The notes under the pieces are model-generated. The model did not search any database and was not told the DNA's origin. It saw only the letters and a program-made list of their open reading frames with translations. A DNA stretch of 64,000 bases, taken from Pinus tabuliformis. Its lineage: Eukaryota; Streptophyta; Pinopsida; Pinales; Pinaceae. The stretch covers positions 310,689,340 through 310,753,339 of the forward strand of contig CM062820.1 of assembly GCA_031772625.1 (NCBI GenBank). Reading direction: 5' to 3'. A program made the position numbers and the translations under genes. Shown in pieces: positions 1 through 10,699 of the stretch (the first letter of the stretch is position 1; every line of letters begins with the position of its first letter).

Positions 1-1718
1 GTATTGGAGATGCTTCTACAAGAGTTGGAGGCATTAGATATGTTGCTACATGTGATGGAGATGTGTTTCATGTTGATGATCTTGGTAGGATGCTTATGAC
101 TTGTTGCAGCAGTGTGTGATTTGATGGTGATGTTGTAGAGGTGCTACAGAGTGTGTTCAGATGTGTTGCAGCTTGTGCAGGTGACAAGGAGAGTGGAGGA
201 CTTGTTGGCACTCTTTCCAACCTTGTTTGTTGGCCTTTTAGGTCAATTTGGTAGTGACACTTGGGAGACATGTTTGATCCACTTGCAGATGTGTTAAAGG
301 CTATGATAGAGGTTTGGAAGCATGTTTAGATGATGGAAAAGGTGATCCATCAGCTGGTAGAGGTTCTGGACTGAAGTTTCATGGTTGTTCCTTATGCTTT
401 GCTCATTTGCTCCCAAGGATGCTTATCCATGTGACCGAAAGGTTCCAGTTGCTAGGAGACAGGCCTATGTAAGTGAATGAAGGATCCAGTCGAGTTTATG
501 TAGTGTTGCACATGCGACTGAGCATTTTCACAAGAAATCCGTTGTATTCCTCACCCAAATAGGATGAAAATTCACATGGAAATTCGTAGAGACTTCTAGA
601 TGAATTTGAAAAGGTAAAAAATGGTTGATTAAGTCCTTTAAAGGGTGTGAATGTATTTGTTGCACAAGTAGTGATGTTAGTGGATTGATTTTGTCAAATT
701 TGGGTACTCTTGATCCTAGCCCCAAGATGAATTCTTCCCAACACATTTTATATACATCATTTTAAATTTGAGTATTGGCTGGTGCATGTAGTAGAGTGAG
801 TGAGAGTGTTGGAGAAGTAGTAGAATTCTTCAGATCAAGTTGTGAGGATAGATGCTTCAGTGTGTGAGGGAAATGGAAATGTTGTAGTAGATTTCTAAAG
901 CATTTCATTAGTATTCATATCAGTTTTTTGTTTGGAGGATTGGAGTCAATATTATATTGATAAATAGCCATACTTTTGATGGATAGATAGGAGACACTAT
1001 TTTGCTAGTGTTGAGAGAACATTGTTGGTGGGTTTTTTTATTATGATTTTCAGGGAGTCTTGCTGCTGAGAGCATGATTATAGAATTGAATTATTGTTGA
1101 GTAGATCATCTTGGATCTAGTTTGAAAATTTATGAAATGAGGTCCACATAGTGTTGACAAGTAGTGATCTCATGAGATAGGAGTAGTGATTTAAACACTA
1201 CAGTGAAAGGAGAAGTTTCTCCATCCAATCAGAGTTGGATATTCTAGTCAGAGTTGGGTGAGAATCGTTGATCGTAGCGGCCTTCAGTGGATGGTAGTCC
1301 ATAGATACGTGTGAGAACAAAGTCTTCCAAGCTGATTAGTAGAATCAAGTCTCTTGGTTGATTGGTGTTAACCTATTGTGCATGAGGTCGAGTCTAAGGG
1401 ATAATCAGATTCAACTAACATTGTAAACTATAAATTACTTGACATAATAGAAATTTAGAATAGAGCGGCAACAACAAAGGTGGTTTTTGTCCCGGAAGGG
1501 CTTCCACCCAAAATCTTGTGTCTTATGTGTGATGATGTGATTGTGTGCATTGTTTATTATTTTTGTTTCTTATTATGGATTTTAGTTATGCTTATGTGAA
1601 TGAGTTGCTTCATATATGTATGTGTTTCAGTAAGTGAAGTTAATAAAAGGAAAAATTCCTATACAAGTCACACTACTAATTCACCCCCCCTCTCAGTAGT
1701 GCTCAAAGGTTTCCAACA
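1..1718 (+). repeat. Copia-type LTR, 3' portion (start not in window or not found)
   Basis: The stretch has no convincing coding sequence. It ends in TTTCCAACA at 1718, preceded by a C7 tract in a small hairpin (1671-1701), the usual end of a plant Copia LTR. Gag coding begins directly at 1719 with no primer binding site, so this is not a functional 5' LTR. Its last 200 bp do not match the end of the 3' LTR at 5766-7886, so the two are not a pair. The likeliest reading is an LTR of another Copia family inserted into, or recombined onto, the gag of Copia element A. Confidence 0.45.
1671..1701 (+). other. LTR-end hairpin with C-rich loop
   Basis: CACTACT (1671-1677) pairs perfectly with AGTAGTG (1695-1701) around a loop containing a run of seven C followed by TCTCAG. 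The LTR end lies 17 bp downstream. The same architecture with a different stem sequence occurs at 7839-7872. Confidence 0.6.
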
Positions 1719-2300
1719 GGAGAAATCATATTGCTAAGAAAGGAACTAGAGAAGGCTAAAACACAATTGTGTTTCAATAAAAAATTTAGAAAAGGGGCTG
1801 AAGATTTAAATGAGATATTGGAAGCACAATGAGTCTCCTCAGATTGTAGTGCTCATGTCTTTGAAGCTGAGTCTAATGTAACAACTGAATTAAAAGGTAG
1901 AAACAAAATTACCTTTGTTCCAACAAAAGAAGGGCTTACACAACAACAAAAGGGAGACATGCAACCCAAAGATCTGGTCCATAAAAATTAGTAGCAACAA
2001 AAGAAGAGCACTGGCTAAGAAAATCAAACTACCCAGAATTTAGTTCAACACAGAAGACAATCTTCCAAGTACAATGATATTTTCCCAAGGTCTTGTTTCA
2101 CATGCACAAACTATGGACACAAAGAAATAAATTGTAGAGTCCATATATTGTATAGGAAACTCAGATCCAAGGGAAGAATTCAACAAAGGAAAATTAGACC
2201 AAAATACAATAATTCTTTTGCTCCCCTAAATTATCAGGTGCAATGCTTTAAACGTCAAAATTGTGGGAATATAGCAATAAATTGTAAACTTAAAGAAAAA
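1719..2300 (+). pseudogene. Copia A gag, C-terminal part with two zinc knuckles
   Basis: One reading frame from 1719 encodes a charged helical segment (EIILLRKELEKAKTQL) and then two nucleocapsid zinc knuckles. The first (2094-2135) keeps the C-x2-C-x4-H-x4-C pattern as CFTCTNYGHKEINC. The second (2244-2285) has lost the second Cys and the His (CFKRQNCGNIAINC). Gag would package the element RNA. In-frame stops such as the TGA after ILEAQ show decay. The N-terminal capsid part is missing because of the junction at 1718/1719. Confidence 0.75.
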
Positions 2301-2372
2301 TGACAAATCCAATAATTAAGAAAAATGAACAAAAGCCTAAGGTTTGGAAAGAAAAGGAGAAATTAGAGCAAT

Positions 2373-2738
2373 GTGATATTTCTTTGTATGATCAAAATGG
2401 TGGGATCCATTGGTATGTGGAAACCAATTGACAAAGGTAATGTGACTTTTGGAAACAATGCTCTTGGAAAAATAATTGCAAAAGGAGTGGTTAGTCTATC
2501 AAATGGAAAAGGTAAAGCCAAAAATGTTTTATATGTTGATGGGATGAAGCATAACCTTCTTAGTGTATCTCAGATGTGTGATCAAGGCTATGATGTGATT
2601 TTTAAAGCCAAAAATTGTCAAATCAAGTCCACGGGTACATGTGAGATAGTTATTGAAGTTGTAAGAACAAACAATAATGTATATGTGCTCAAAGAGGAGA
2701 CAAAAATGTGTTACTTATCAAAAGGCTTGGACATATGA
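2373..2738 (+). pseudogene. Copia A protease C-terminal part and GAG-pre-integrase region
   Basis: The 121 codons carry the conserved stretch before the Copia integrase: GNVTFGNNALGKIIAKG, then KNVLYVDGMKHNLLSVSQMC. In the family this part of the polyprotein follows the aspartic protease active site (DSG). Here the DSG region reads VGSIGMWK, so the catalytic Asp is not recognisable. The piece follows the gag knuckles and leads into the integrase; a frameshift or stop separates it from both. Confidence 0.8.
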
Positions 2739-3700
2739 ATTTTGATAAGATAATCAAGCTAGTAAAGAAGAAAAATATCAAAAGAGTTTCCCAGGATTTA
2801 AAAACTAGAGAATACAATTTGTAAATCTTGTCAACTAGGAAATCAATCTCAAGTTACATTCAAGGTGAAGGAGAAATCATCATCAAAAACATTATAGTCA
2901 GTACATATGGATTCGTGTGGACCATCCAGAATGTAGTCACCCATAGGTAAATTATACTTTATGCTAATAATTGATGATTTCAGTAGGATGATGTGGGTTA
3001 CCTTCCTTAGAGAAAAATCTGAAGCTTTTGAGAAATTTAAAGAGTTCAAAGCCTTGGATGAGAATGAAACTGATTGAAAAATCAAAAGCATAAGGTTTGA
3101 CAATGGAGGTGAGTTCATTTCAAAAGAATTTGATGAATTCTATAAAAATAATGGCATCAAAAGGTAGTTTACAATAATAGAGACTCCCTAGCAAAATGGT
3201 GTAGTAAAAAGAGAACGAAAATTAGTACAATAGTTAGATAGAGCAATGATGACCGAAAGGAATGTTCAACAGAGGTTTTTGGTAGAATTTATTCATATAA
3301 CAATAATTATGATTAAAAAATCTCAGTTTAGACCGAATATTGACAAAAATCCCTATGAGAAATGGTATGGAAGACCTATAACAATAAAAAACTTCAAAGT
3401 CTTTGGTTGTAAATGCTACATCAAGAGAAATGATGAAAAACTTGGAAATTTCGATGTTAGAGCATATGAATGCATTTTTCTGTGATACTCACACAACAAC
3501 AAAGGATGCATATGCTACAATAAGTCACCGAGGATCATTGACTGTATCGATGTAAAAGTGGATGATCACACTCATCAAGAACAAAGACAATCCAAAAAAA
3601 CCAACACTGATGAACTAGAGAGCATTAGTGAGGAAAACAATGAGGTAATTGTAGAGGAAAACGATGAAGAACCTTCTAGTGCTTAAGCTAGATATCCCCC
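2739..3700 (+). pseudogene. Copia A integrase, decayed
   Basis: The DDE core is recognisable: IIDDFSRMMWVTFLREKSEA holds the first Asp, IRFDNGGEF (near 3095) the second, and QNGVVKRERK (near 3192) the region of the catalytic Glu. In the family the last motif reads NGVVERKN; here the Glu position is Lys (AAA at 3207-3209), consistent with a G-to-A change. A TAG at 3189 replaces the first Gln of TPQQNG. The later frame MMTERNVQQR through KCYIKRNDEKLGNF is the C-terminal part of the integrase. Confidence 0.85.
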
Positions 3701-3889
3701 AAGGTATGTACAAAAACACCACCCAGTTGATCAAATCATTTTTGAATTAAATTTTGGAGTGCAGACAAGAAGGAAGCTATGAGATTACCTCACGCAGGCA
3801 CATGTTGCCCTACTGTCCATGGAGGAACCAAAAGATGTTATTCAAGCTAGTCAAGATCAACATTGATTAAAGGTAATGAATGAAGAATT

Positions 3890-4600
3890 GAATCAAAAGG
3901 AGAAAAATTAGACTTGGGAACTTATTCCAAGTTTTCTAACAAGAATGTCATTGGCACAAAGTGGGTTTTCATGAATAAAGTAAATGACCACGAAGAAATG
4001 GTAAGAAACAAGGCTAGTTTGGTATGCAAAAGATATGATCGAATAGAAGGCCTGTATTTTGATGAAACATTTTCTCCTATTTATATAGTATAAGCGATAA
4101 TAATGTTTTTGGCATTTTATTGCTTTAAGAAATTCAAAATCTATCAAATGGATGTCAAATATTCTTTTCTCAATGGAGAGCTACAGGAGGAAGTCTACAT
4201 AGAGTAGCCAAAAGGTTTTCAGCTAACAAAGAAACTAGATTATGTTTGCATACTTAAGAAGGATTTGTATGGTCTCAAGCAAGCCCCTAGAGCTTGGTAT
4301 TTGAAGCTAGACAACTACCTACTCAAGTGTGGATTCAAAAGAGGTGCAACTGACAACAACTTATATGTCAAAGCAAAATATAGAAAATTCATTGTGGTGG
4401 TTGTATATGTTGATGATATAATCTTTTCTAGTGATTCAAATTTGTTGACCAATGAATTTTCCGCTGATATGAAGGCCAGGTTTGAAATATCATTTCTTGG
4501 AGAGATTTCCTGTTTCCTTGGATTGAAAATTGCACAGAAAACCAAAGGAATTTTTATTTTTCAAAGCAAGTATCTCAAATAAGTGTTGAAGAAATTTGGC
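3890..4600 (+). pseudogene. Copia A reverse transcriptase, decayed
   Basis: Successive fragments follow the Copia RT order: NVIGTKWVFMNKVND, YQMDVKYSFLNGELQEEVYIE, then an open stretch from 4265 starting MYGLKQAPRAWYLKLDNYL. The catalytic YVDD is intact at 4406-4417. The palm is followed by SFLGEISCFLGLKIAQ. Stops interrupt the frame, including TAG at 4205-4207 where the family has Gln (EQP). The enzyme would copy element RNA into cDNA; this copy cannot. Confidence 0.9.
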
Positions 4601-5362
4601 ATGGAAGAATTCTCTTTAGTGAGCACTCCAATGGCAACATATTGTAACCTTAGCAAGATGGATGAATCTCTAGTAGTAGACTAGACTTTATATATATTCG
4701 TCATTGGAAACCTCTTGTATTTGACAACTACAATACTAGACATCATGCAAGTCATTGTTATAGTTGGAATACTTCAAGCATCCCCCAGACAAAGCCATAT
4801 ATTAGTAGCCAAGAGGATTCTTAGATATGTCAAAGCAATAGAGGACTATGGATTGTGGTACCCTAGAGGTAAATATTTTTCATTCACTATTTATACTGAT
4901 GCTGATTGGGTAGGTGATGTAGATGATTGAAAGAGCACAAGTGGTGGTGCTTTCTTTCTTAGAGAATGTCTAGTCTCATGGTTGAGCAAGAAGAAAGCTT
5001 CCATTTCCTTATCTACATATGAAGAAGCATATATCACAACAAATTCTTATTCTACTCAATTATTGTGGATAAAGTAGACCTTGCAAGATGTACAAGTGTT
5101 CTATGATTAGCATACTCCCATTATTTGTGACAACACAAGTGCAATAAGCATGTCCAAGAATCCAATTTTTCACTCCAAGACAAAGCATATTCCAATCAAG
5201 TATCACTTCTTGAGAGAGAAAGTTGCAAATCAGGTTGTGAAATTGGAGTATGTTCCTAAAAAATAACAAGTTACTGATATTTTTACCAAGCCACTCCCTA
5301 AAGAAAAATTTGATTATTTTAGGGAAAGATTGGGCATTGTTCATCTCGCCTCCCTATACTAA
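4601..5362 (+). pseudogene. Copia A RT connection and RNase H, decayed
   Basis: After the RT palm the sequence encodes VLKKFGMEEF, then the RNase H domain: TIYTDADWVGDVDD, KSTSGGAFFL, SWLSKKKASISLSTYEEAY, ICDNTSAISMSKNPIFH and VTDIFTKPLPKEKFDYFRE, in family order. Stops at 4682 (VDQT), 4928 (DDRKS) and 5075 (KQTL) all fall where the family has Gln or Arg, consistent with C-to-T decay. RNase H would remove the RNA template during cDNA synthesis. Confidence 0.88.
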
Positions 5363-5753
5363 GTCTTCCTTTAAGAGGAAGAAAGGCAATTGTTGTATGT
5401 TTAACATATCATGGTGAAGCTACCAGGTCCACAGGATCAACATGACATAGAATTATTATTTTCAGGAGGAGCATGGCGACAGGGGAGGATGTTGATGTCT
5501 TTTCCATTGATGTCAAAAGGGGAGTGATAATGGTGATAAAACAAACCAATAAGGGGAGAGATAATAAATTTTAGATAAATGAGTACAAGGAGAGGTGTTA
5601 GTGATTCATTCACATCTTAAGGAGCAACATGAGTAGTAGAAAAAGAAGAACCAAAGAATAAGAGAAGTACATTTCAAGGGGAGCAACACTTAAAAGAGAC
5701 AATTATATATCCTAAAAGATTTGTTTCTTGATATTGGTGTTGCCATCAATTCC
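5363..5753 (+). other. Copia A spacer between RNase H and polypurine tract
   Basis: Non-coding. It contains short purine-rich repeats such as ATTGATGTCAAAAGGGG near 5497, which resemble the polypurine tract region at 5740-5765. No gene is seen. Confidence 0.5.
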
Positions 5754-5765
5754 AAAAGGGGAAAA
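5754..5765 (+). promoter_or_regulatory. Polypurine tract of Copia A
   Basis: AAAAGGGGAAAA lies immediately before the TG of the 3' LTR, where plus-strand DNA synthesis is primed. Confidence 0.85.
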
Positions 5766-7250
5766 TGTTGGAAATATGTTTTCATTGATGTCAATAGAGT
5801 GTCTATTAAGCAGATGGTTGAAAATGGTGGGTGGAATAGGTTTCAAAAAGATATATCAAGGAGTAGGTCCTAGGCACAAGAAGAAGGTCAAGATGTAGAA
5901 TTATGTAGAGAGTTTGAAGCATTTTTTAGGTAGAATATGAGCTCAAAGACTACATCAGACCTACGCAAATGGAAAGTGCTTTGAAGGGGATTTACAATGG
6001 TATAAAGAAGTCTTCAAATGGCCTCATGGAGTGGGAGATAGAGGAATTCAAAGTTGGGCTTACAAAAGTAAAATTCCTGGAAACCCAGAATCTTGGAATC
6101 TTGCAACAACATTAAGCCAGGGTAGCAGGCCCAAAAGCCTAGAACCCAAGAAACCCAAAAATTGGAACCCTGAAATACCTTAATTTTTTAGAATTGGAAT
6201 TATTGGAAAGCGTTAGGATTGAGGGATTTGGGCATTAGAGTTGTTAGCATGTCACGAGTGCATAAAACTATTTACAAAGAAAACTTCCTACACAACCAAG
6301 GATAGAGGGATCCTTTCTCTCTCCTCTGACAGGACAGATGGCAACATATTATTGGTCATAGGTGACATAAAAAACCACCCATTAGTAGGTGGACATGTGG
6401 CAAGCAGTTTAGTATTTTTGGGTACCCAAAAGGCTCATATATGGGTGACACACATGTCGACACATGGCCTGGATGACATCAACATGACATCACCCTGACA
6501 ACATACCCTAGAGGGTCAAAATTCCGCAGGTGCATGAAATTCAATCACAATCGAAAGCATAGATCAACTCCAACATATCCAACAGTGAGAAATGACATGA
6601 AGTTTTCCAAACATTAATGAACAAGGTGGACCCAGAAGGTGGTTTCAAAAATTGAGATCTATGACAAATAGTGATTCTGAGGGCACTCTCCTTGATTTCA
6701 GGAACCACCGAGGGTGGTCTTGACGGTGGATTTCGATACCACCGTGGTATTTTGTGGGACCCTCAATCACCGCTTGCCCTCGTTACTCCATCGGTCATAG
6801 GACTCGGTCACATGAGGAAATCCCTCAACACTTAAGGCTAAAAGAACTAAAGGCTTTAACTGACAAATTTTTTCAACATTCAGGTTATAAAGGAAAAGGA
6901 TCGGGGAAGATCTATTTAGAAATATGACTATTTTAGTGATAGAGACACGTTAAGAGGCCTTGAGGTTTGGAATGGAAGGATGGGATGGAAGCTAGTTCTG
7001 ATAGAAACATGGATGCGTTGACAATGATAGTTTAGCACCAGGCTTAGGAGTTAAGCCAAACTTAACTACTACTAAATTTAGTAAAACTTATCTAAACTCA
7101 GTTAAACAACTAAATTGATAAAATAAGAAAGAAAATAGTAGTTTGACTAAGAGATTGAATCCAAAACAATAGATTAGAGATTGAGAACTTAATGAACATA
7201 TTTATAAGACTAAACTAAATAGGACTAAGGAATTTAAGAATTCATGCAGC

Positions 7251-7258
7251 TATATAAG
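7251..7258 (+). promoter_or_regulatory. TATA box in Copia A LTR
   Basis: TATATAAG preceded by GCAGC. It lies about 640 bp before the LTR end, a plausible U3/R position. Confidence 0.45.
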
Positions 7259-7838
7259 AAAAGCGAAGAAGCCAAAATTGAAAAAGAACAAATCGTTATC
7301 AGTAGGGTTGAGCAAGAAGGTTGGGTGTGTGATTGAGACAGAGTTTTGAGAATAACATTTTGTGAGTGAGGTGCTAGCGGTGTTATCAGTAATCATAGAT
7401 TGTTGAAGGTATTGGTTATTAAGGGGAAATTATTTTACTTTGAAAGCAGATAAGGCATTCATGGATCTAGTGTGAAAATGGATGAAAGATGAACCACTGA
7501 GTGTCTATCAAGTTGTAGCTTGCGGATTAGGGTTTGGGGCTATTTCCAGTGGTTGTTTATAAACCATTGGGGTTGTATCTCCATTAAATTGTAGCTGATA
7601 AATTAGGGAGTTCTAGCTTGTTGATAGTTCTAGCTAGAGAATTGTAACAACAAGTTCTAGCTTTCCCTATGGATGAATGAAGTGCATTTTTGAAAATTTA
7701 CTTGTTCATTGTGTGTTCCATTGTGATTGCTGATATTGATTCCTGTTATGCTTATTTAAACTAATTTTTAAAGTATTTAATGGTGTCCCAATATTATTTC
7801 ACAAAGTAAAAGAAAATTTTCAATTCGTAAAAATTCCT

Positions 7839-7872
7839 ACAATGTTGATTCATCCCCCCCTCTTAGCATTGT
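7839..7872 (+). other. LTR-end hairpin with C-rich loop, second copy
   Basis: ACAATG (7839-7844) pairs with CATTGT (7867-7872) around TTGATTCATCCCCCCCTCTTAG. The loop matches the hairpin at 1671-1701, while the stem bases differ on both sides. Confidence 0.6.
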
Positions 7873-7886
7873 CTTGGTTTCCAACA

Positions 7887-8260
7887 TCTATAGCTGCAAT
7901 AATTTATCTTGTGCTCGATCTTCTAGTAGGTGGGTTGATAGGGAAAAAAATATATATAACCCACTTGTCAAATGGCTACAATGTAATCTGGGTGGCCAAC
8001 GACAGATCATCCCTTCTAGAGGCTCTCCCCACTCTCCAGAAAATTTCATGCTCTTACAAAATTCTTTTGTGTTTGTGTATATCATCATCCACCATATTCC
8101 TGTGTGCATAATATTTTGCACAGTGGCCTGACGACATAGTGTCCTCCTGCCACACCTCCATGTGCCTTGGTTAAAATCATCGGGTAGTCATGTTATATGA
8201 CACATCTCCACAAAATTCCATTAACACCCAACTTATATAAACATACTGCAATTAACTAGT
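7887..8260 (-). pseudogene. Gypsy 1 integrase N-terminal fragment, cut by Copia A
   Basis: On the - strand the sequence encodes remnants of the integrase zinc domain and the start of the core. These include a segment like the family's AGLWWPTLHKD (here TGIWWMMIYTNTKEF), a degraded Cys pair, then QVTLQPFDKW in a second frame and the start of the first catalytic motif (IIAAID). Coding ends at 7887 against the Copia LTR end, just where the first Asp of the core is reached. Stops and frame changes are present. Confidence 0.75.
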
Positions 8261-8649
8261 AGTTTGCAACCTTGACGGCTAACTATTTCTTTTGCACGAC
8301 ACTATAATATGGTGGCGTGACTCTAATACCTAGGAACTACGTAATTTCTGCAAAGTAGTCATCCACCATGGTCACAAAAAACATCTATGCATCGGGAAAT
8401 TCATCATCCCAACTTTAAGCTTCTTCCCTTGTGATAATTCTAGATAGAAGATCTAGACTTGCATTTAAGCATCCAAGTTTAACCACCACTTCAAAGTCAT
8501 GCTCCTAGAATAATAACAACCATAAAAAAATACACCCCCCAACATAGGCTTGTTGACGAGGTACCTCAAGGCATAATGATCCATGTACATCTTGAATTTA
8601 TTGCCTAGGAGGTATTTTCATTATTTATGTAAGGCATATACCATGTCGA

Positions 8650-9665
8650 AGCCCTTGTGATGGGTGGTGGTGTAGTTTTACTCGAATGTAGATAATTTTC
8701 TGCTAGAAAATGTGATTGGATGATCCACCTCACCTTCTCTTGGTTGCACTAGTTAACTCCCAACACAATGGACGACGCATCTACATGTACATGGAACACC
8801 TTGCTCCAATTAGGAAAAATTAGGATAGGCACATTGAACATGTTTTCCTTTAGTGTATCCAAGTCTTATTGACATTCCTTCATCCATTCAAATGGGGCTT
8901 ATTTCTTTAGTAGACGCTCCATGGGTGAAGTTATGTGGGTGTAACCTTTTATGAATTTCTAGTAATAACTAGTGTGACCCAATGTAGCATGGATCTATTA
9001 GATCAACATAGGGGGAGGAAGGTCTACTATGATCTCAATATTTGCAAGATCCACCAATAACCCTTGTTTACACACAATGTGACCTAGTAGGATGTCAAAT
9101 GACAAGTGTAAGATACACTTCTTAATAATCAAGGAGATCTAAAGTTTCCTACACCTATCCAACATCAATCATAACAATTTAATGTACTTCTGTAATAAAC
9201 TGAACACTGTGAAATCATCAAAATAGACCTATAAGAATTTGAGTATAAAATACTTACAATCCACGACTAACACCCTTGAATATAGCAGGCGAATTCTCCA
9301 TAATGAAGGGAATTATCGTGCACTAAAAGAAACCCCCATTTGTCCCAAATGTGGTCTTGTTTCAATCCTCCTTAGCAATCTGGATTTTGTGATAAATTAG
9401 AAATCCATTAGTAAAAGAGAAGACCTCTTGATCCCAAAAGCTATCTAGTATGTCATCTATAAATGAGGTGGGAAACAAGTTATGTACAAAAGCATCATTA
9501 AGTTTCCTCAAGTCGACACAAATACGTATCTCCCCTGTTTTCTTGTTCTGCACAACCATCAGGATGATCCACTTTGACTGCTCCACTGGCTTGATGATCC
9601 CGACTTCCAGTGTCCTATCCAAATCCTTATTTACCTTTTTCTTATACAATGGATTAAGCCAGTAA
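8650..9665 (-). pseudogene. Gypsy 1 reverse transcriptase and RNase H, decayed
   Basis: The open stretch 9649-9362 encodes VGIIKPVEQSKWIILMVVQ, KKTGEIRICVDLRKLNDA and FSFTNGFLIYHKIQIAKED, the fingers and palm of a gypsy RT. Lower coordinates continue with ENSPAIFKGV, a VYFDDF version of the catalytic YxDD box, LLGHIVCKQGLLVD, and RNase H start FHVHVDASSIVLG near 8770. Many in-frame stops interrupt it. Confidence 0.85.
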
Positions 9666-10020
9666 GGCCTCTACTTTACGAGCTTTGCATATGGCTTAGG
9701 ATGAATTCATGTTTCACTAAGTTCTCCTAGGATACCCTTTATCTCAGTGGAAGTGTTTAGGAACATGTCCTGGTACTCTCTTAGAAAATTTTCAACCTTT
9801 TCTACAATATCATCATCCCATTAATCCCTAATCAATGCCATCTTTGGAGTGTCATCACTCTAGATACTCATTTTTCTTCATTCTAATAGTCTTAGAGTAA
9901 TCCTCTGTGTCCAACTCCAGTCCTGTTACTTTACAACTCCCCTTCAGACTATAGAATATTTAAATTCCCTGGGTCTTCATCATCAACAGCCTCTGTAAAT
10001 TTTTATCACTCCATAAAATC
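9666..10020 (-). pseudogene. Gypsy 1 linker before RT
   Basis: Degraded coding with LREYQDMF and IKGILGELSE, matching the segment that leads into RT in this gypsy family. It joins the capsid-like module to RT. Confidence 0.6.
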
Positions 10021-10592
10021 TCACACTTGTTTGCAATGTTGGTGGGAATGGAACAATGACACTGTCCTCTGCTCTAGCCACCGCTCTGTTAAAACTATTT
10101 TCTGCTTCAATGCCTTTAACACATGGTCCAGTGTTGCATTGTCAGCCATGAAACAAAATATGGCCTTAAATCTTCTATCATACCGTCCCATTGTGTAGTA
10201 CCTCAAAAAACCCCTAGCTTGACGTGCCAATTTCTGGGAATGGTATCCATTGTATGTACCAACTGATGAACCCATTCCTCCTATAGAATTCCCCTTTGGT
10301 TCAATGTTGTAACATAAATCTTCAAGTGGGTTGTGGGGAAATTCATCCCCATATAATCCACTCCCTTAAGTTCCAAATCACAACTAAACCAAATTCATAA
10401 CATATGCTTACACTTTGACCGAGTTTTGATTCCACCTTTATGCATCATCAACCATCTTGTAGGAGTGGCTTTCAAGGAAACATCTACAACTAGAAATCTT
10501 AAGTGCTTAAGAACCTTCTGCTTGAAATCATAAATAAATGATCCAATGTCATTTAAGCCATTGTACCTTGGGGGTTCATGTACCTCTATCAT
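10021..10592 (-). pseudogene. Gypsy 1 second capsid-like module between protease and RT
   Basis: Two - strand open stretches (10592-10395 and 10275-10021) encode IEVHEPPRYNGLNDIGSFI, then LKATPTRWLMMHKG, then EEWVHQLVHTMDTIPRNW in the frame between them. From memory these are features of a gag/capsid-like module (ATPARWW-type motif) that conifer gypsy polyproteins carry just upstream of RT. The true gag of this element, with its zinc knuckles, lies upstream at 11880-12421 and 34562-35277, so this is a second module and not a displaced gag. Stops and a frameshift break it. Confidence 0.65.
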
Positions 10593-10699
10593 GAACTAGC
10601 ATACTATGCGGGTGACATGCGCACACCTTCTAGTTGAGATCTTGTGCATCCTGTTCTACTAGTTCTCTAGTCCTTCTTTAGAATATGAGGTGCGTGAAT

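Larger units (their letters stand above)
1719..7886 (+). mobile_element. Copia element A, 5'-truncated and decayed
   Basis: The order gag, protease, integrase, RT, RNase H, polypurine tract and 3' LTR is that of Ty1/copia. The 5' end is lost at 1718/1719. The right edge at 7886 abuts the integrase core of gypsy element 1 exactly where that coding sequence stops, so Copia A inserted into gypsy 1. The other half of that integrase is not in the window. Many in-frame stops and several lost catalytic residues show it is dead. Confidence 0.85.
5766..7886 (+). repeat. 3' LTR of Copia A (2121 bp)
   Basis: It begins TGTTGGAAA and ends TTTCCAACA, a perfect 9-bp inverted pair. A polypurine tract precedes it and the C7 hairpin (7839-7872) lies 14 bp before its end. 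A TATA-like TATATAAG at 7251-7258 is the likely promoter. At 6704-6745 there are two adjacent hairpins, ACCACC/GGTGGT and ACGGTGG/CCACCGT. No open frame of note is present. The flank beyond 7886 is gypsy 1 integrase. Confidence 0.85.

Noticed and set aside
1-1718. Reading this as the paired 5' LTR of Copia A
   Set aside because: The last 200 bp do not align with the 3' LTR end at 7886, and there is no primer site at 1719.
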